A stretch of 64,000 nt of DNA, from assembly GCA_013213825.1 (NCBI GenBank), contig JABSQA010000003.1, positions 1 to 64,000 on the forward strand, given 5' to 3'. The stretch comes from Henriciella sp. Lineage in GTDB: Bacteria > Pseudomonadota > Alphaproteobacteria > Caulobacterales > Hyphomonadaceae. The stretch's first letter is position 1, and every line of letters starts with the position of its first letter. The notes below the pieces were generated by a model. That model saw only the letters and a program-made list of their open reading frames with translations. It made no database searches and was not told the DNA's origin. A program made the translations under genes and the position numbers. Positions 61,011 to 64,000 of this stretch are shown in pieces.

Positions 61011-62192
61011 TTAGCGGCCAAGCTCGCGCATGGCGCCGTCCAGACCTTCTAAAGTCATCTCGAACATCCGGTCTGGTCCGATGAGTTCACGGATCAATTG
61101 GATCGAGCCGGTATATTCCCAGGCGCCAGATTTAACTGGATTGAGCCAGGCAAAATTTGGGAATTGTTCAACAAAGCGCTGGATCCAAAGCCCGCCAGGC
61201 TCTTCGTTCCAGTGTTCCACCGAACCGCCGGCATAGGTGATTTCATACGGGCTCATCGTTGCGTCACCTACGACGATGACTTTGTACTCGCTCGGATATT
61301 TGTGCAGCACATCCCAGGTCGGGATGACATCATTGCGTCGCCGGCGATTATCCTTCCAGAGCCCTTCATAAGGGCAATTGTGGAAGTAATAATATTCAAG
61401 ATTCTTAATCTCTGCCCGGGCGGCGGAGAACAGCTCTTCCATGACTTTGACGTGCGGATCCATCGAACCGCCGACATCCATTAATAGAAGAACAGAGACC
61501 GTGTTTCGCCGCTCGGGACGCATCTCGATATCGAGATAACCTTGGCGAGCGGTGTTTTTAATCGTGGCGTCTAGGTCAAGCTCATCTGGCGCCCCGGTGC
61601 GCGCCCATTTGCGCAAACGTTTGAGCGCGACTTTGATATTACGTGTGCCGAGCTCGACACTGTCATCATAGTTTTTGAACTCGCGCTTGTCCCAGACTTT
61701 GGTCGCGCGCCGATGCCGCGACTTATCTTGCCCGATACGAATGCCTTCGGGATTATAGCCATTGGCGCCAAACGGTGACGTCCCGCCCGTGCCAATCCAC
61801 TTATTGCCGCCTTCATGGCGTTTCTTCTGTTCCTCGAGCCGTTTCTTCAACGTTTCCATCAGCTTTTCGAATCCGCCCATGGCTTCAATCTCAGCCATTT
61901 CCTCTGGCGAGAGAAACTTCTCGGTCATTTTGCGCAGCCATTCTTCTGGCAAGTCTTGCGCTTCAATTGCGTCACCCAACGTATCGAGGCCGTTGAAGAC
62001 ATGCCCGAAAACTTTGTCGAACTTATCGATATTACGTTCGTCTTTGACCAAAGCGGCGCGTGCGAGATAGTAAAAATCCTCGACGTCACGGTCGATCACG
62101 CCTTTGTCCATCGCTTCCATTAGCGCCAGATATTCTTTCAAAGTCACAGGTACTTTGGCAGCACGAAGCTCGTTGAAGAAATTTAGGAACAT
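61011..62192 (-). CDS. VWA (CoxE-like) domain protein
   Basis: ORF 393 aa; RRNTVSVLLLMDVGGSMDPHVKVMEELFSAARAEIKNLEYYYFHNCPYEGLW. Confidence 0.88.
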   Translation of the reverse strand: MFLNFFNELRAAKVPVTLKEYLALMEAMDKGVIDRDVEDFYYLARAALVKDERNIDKFDKVFGHVFNGLDTLGDAIEAQDLPEEWLRKMTEKFLSPEEMAEIEAMGGFEKLMETLKKRLEEQKKRHEGGNKWIGTGGTSPFGANGYNPEGIRIGQDKSRHRRATKVWDKREFKNYDDSVELGTRNIKVALKRLRKWARTGAPDELDLDATIKNTARQGYLDIEMRPERRNTVSVLLLMDVGGSMDPHVKVMEELFSAARAEIKNLEYYYFHNCPYEGLWKDNRRRRNDVIPTWDVLHKYPSEYKVIVVGDATMSPYEITYAGGSVEHWNEEPGGLWIQRFVEQFPNFAWLNPVKSGAWEYTGSIQLIRELIGPDRMFEMTLEGLDGAMRELGR

Positions 62193-62360
62193 GCGGATCT
62201 CCTGACGTTCACGTTAAAGGTAACGTGCGCAGGGCAAATTTCCAAGGGTGTCGTGGCGGGAAGCGGTGTGGCTGCATTGGGGACGCCCGGGCGGACAGCA
62301 ATCGGGTGTGTCTTGCTTGCATCTCGGATTTATAGACCGGACCCTTCCAAAATGTCCGGC

Positions 62361-63443
62361 TTACATACTCCGAATGGGCGCTTTGTTCGTCTCCGGCTGC
62401 GGCTTGCCAGCGCCTTTGCCATAGCCGTGCTTTTTCAGCAGGCCCCTGAATTGATGATATGACAAGTCTAACGCCCTCGCCGCTTTGCCTTGGTGGCCAT
62501 CAAAGGCGGATAGAGCGGTGTCGATGAGACTGGTTTCGAACAGCCGTGTTTGGTCTTCAAAAGAAATATCGAGCACGGGAGGCGGCAGCGCCGCTGCGGT
62601 ATCACTGGACGGCGTTGTTTGGGCGGTTGCAGCTGCGAGACTGGCCGCCGGGCGCCAAGGTGAGTCAAAAGGATCGAGGGCGCCGCCATCAAACTGGACC
62701 GGATCTGTCTGATGTTCAGCCAAGGCGCGATACGTGATGCGTTGAGCGAAATTCCGTAGCTCCCGAACATTACCTGGCCAGTTGTGCGCTTCCATCGCTG
62801 CGATGGCCGATGGTGCAAAACCCGGAAAGTCTTCCGCCATTTCGCGGGCCATACGGCGGGCGAAGAAATCGGCCAGCAATGAAATGTCAGCGGGGCGGGC
62901 ACGCAGCGGCGGCAGCGTGACGACATCGAACGCTAAGCGATCGAGCAAGTCCGCCCGGAAGTCGCCTGTTGCGGCTTTGCTTGGTAAGTCGACATTGGTT
63001 GCCGCCACGACGCGGACATTTGTTGTGAGGACCTTTTCACCCCCAAGGCGTTGAAATTCGCCATACTCAACCACGCGTAGGAGCTTTTCCTGCACTTGCA
63101 TCGAGGCGGTCGCGATCTCGTCTAAGAAGAGAGTGCCACCATCTGCGAGTTCAAACCGGCCGAGGCGGCGCTCGGTTGCGCCGGTAAATGCACCGCGCTC
63201 ATGGCCGAATAGTTCGCTGTCCAGCAATTGCTCGGACAGGGCCGCACAATTCACTTTCACAAATGGCCCATCCCAACGCTTGGAAAGAAAGTGCATTCGC
63301 TCGCCGATCAGCTCTTTGCCGGTTCCGCGCTCACCGATGATCAGACAGGGCCGATCCAAGGGCGCCAGTCGAGAGACATGTTCTTGTGCGGCCAGCCAGC
63401 TTGGGTCTTCGCCAATCAGTTGCGGAGTTTGTTCGCCAATCAT
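62361..63443 (-). CDS. pspF: Phage shock protein operon activator PspF (sigma-54 enhancer-binding protein)
   Basis: ORF 360 aa; IGERGTGKELIGERMHFLSKRW, NCAALSEQLLDSELFGHERGAFTGA, Fis-like C-terminus; divergent from pspA. Confidence 0.92.
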   Translation of the reverse strand: MIGEQTPQLIGEDPSWLAAQEHVSRLAPLDRPCLIIGERGTGKELIGERMHFLSKRWDGPFVKVNCAALSEQLLDSELFGHERGAFTGATERRLGRFELADGGTLFLDEIATASMQVQEKLLRVVEYGEFQRLGGEKVLTTNVRVVAATNVDLPSKAATGDFRADLLDRLAFDVVTLPPLRARPADISLLADFFARRMAREMAEDFPGFAPSAIAAMEAHNWPGNVRELRNFAQRITYRALAEHQTDPVQFDGGALDPFDSPWRPAASLAAATAQTTPSSDTAAALPPPVLDISFEDQTRLFETSLIDTALSAFDGHQGKAARALDLSYHQFRGLLKKHGYGKGAGKPQPETNKAPIRSM

Positions 63444-63548
63444 TTAGTGTAAATATCAAAATATGTTGGTCAAAACAACTAAAAATAATGACGTAATAGA
63501 CGAAATAGCATTAAGTGAAAAGGACGAAAAAGAAAAAATATACAATAT

Positions 63549-63561
63549 AATCAATGCATTA
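63549..63561. promoter_or_regulatory. IHF consensus site
   Basis: AATCAATGCATTA matches WATCAANNNNTTR exactly. Confidence 0.6.
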
Positions 63562-63578
63562 TGAATTTAATTCAAAAC

Positions 63579-63594
63579 TGGCACGGTCCTTGAA
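63579..63594 (+). promoter_or_regulatory. Sigma-54 (-24/-12) promoter
   Basis: TGGCACGGTCCTTGAA versus TGGCACG-N4-TTGCW, one mismatch in the -12 element. Confidence 0.8.
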
Positions 63595-63649
63595 ATGAAC
63601 GTGGCATGGCGGCCAGAGGGGTCGCCGGCAAACAAGAAAGACAAAAACA

Positions 63650-63805
63650 ATGACCGAGCGCTCTTACGACAAAGGCTATGACGATACCCGCTACGATCAG
63701 GCCCGCCGTGAGAGTGGCCGTTTCGGCCGCTACCTCTCAACCCGCTCACCAGAGACTTGGATGTTCTTCGTCGCTGGTGTCTTCCTCGGCGGCTTCTTCT
63801 TCTAA
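63650..63805 (+). CDS. Small (51 aa) single-TM protein encoded first in the psp operon
   Basis: MTERSYDKGYDDTRYDQARRESGRFGRYLSTRSPETWMFFVAGVFLGGFFF; too short for the ORF track. Confidence 0.75.
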   Translation: MTERSYDKGYDDTRYDQARRESGRFGRYLSTRSPETWMFFVAGVFLGGFFF

Positions 63806-63881
63806 GAGCTGAAAACAGCCAAAAGAAACCGCGTTTCCTCCCACTCCCAACGAACCCCAAAAGATAAAAGGAAAAACTCTC

Positions 63882-64000
63882 ATGGGAATGTTCTCTCGTC
63901 TCGGCGATATCATTAACTCCAACATCAATGCGATGCTGGACAATGCCGAAAACCCAGAAAAGATCGCCCGCCTGATGATTCAGGAAATGGAAGACACTCT
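63882..64000 (+). CDS. pspA: Phage shock protein A, N-terminal part (runs off window end)
   Basis: [40 protein letters not shown], typical PspA start. Confidence 0.95.
   Translation, partial: MGMFSRLGDIINSNINAMLDNAENPEKIARLMIQEMEDT

Noticed and set aside
63567-63860. Minus ORF 63567-63860
   Set aside because: Arg/Ser-rich antisense shadow over the sigma-54 promoter and the 51-aa psp ORF.
1-64000. CRISPR arrays, tRNA/rRNA genes, prophage or IS elements
   Set aside because: None recognised on reading; no regularly spaced repeat arrays or transposase-like ORFs were seen.

Overview
The window is a chromosomal segment of an alphaproteobacterium, probably Caulobacterales/Maricaulales-like: it encodes GcrA, GapR (DUF2312), MmcB, an ELM1-family protein and a TorF-like porin. 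No rRNA, tRNA, CRISPR array or IS element was recognised. The centre (about 26.5-49 kb) is a division and cell wall (dcw) cluster: mraZ-rsmH-ftsL-ftsI-murE-[no murF]-mraY-murD-ftsW-murG-(insert)-murC-(inserts)-murB-(inverted TonB receptor)-[ddl remnant]-ftsQ-ftsA-ftsZ-lpxC. The main observations are: (1) murF is missing from its usual place, and ddl survives only as a C-terminal fragment before ftsQ, so both D-Ala-D-Ala enzymes have left the cluster; (2) ftsA has an in-frame TGA; (3) a lipoprotein gene next to its own tandem paralogue is split at a T8 run; (4) four CCCA/TCCA boxes with exact 10-bp spacing precede mraZ and look like an MraZ operator; (5) a CtrA-like box with an embedded GANTC site precedes ftsZ, and paired DnaA-like boxes precede gcrA; (6) a 51-aa membrane protein is encoded between divergent pspF and pspA, behind a sigma-54 promoter and an IHF site; (7) a bacterial GOLPH3/GPP34-like gene lies inside the dcw cluster; (8) a protein next to mmcB carries a C-terminal clamp-binding-like QMDLF motif; (9) a coupled glycosyltransferase/methyltransferase/toroid-protein operon is present. 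All product calls come from reading the translations; no database search was run.
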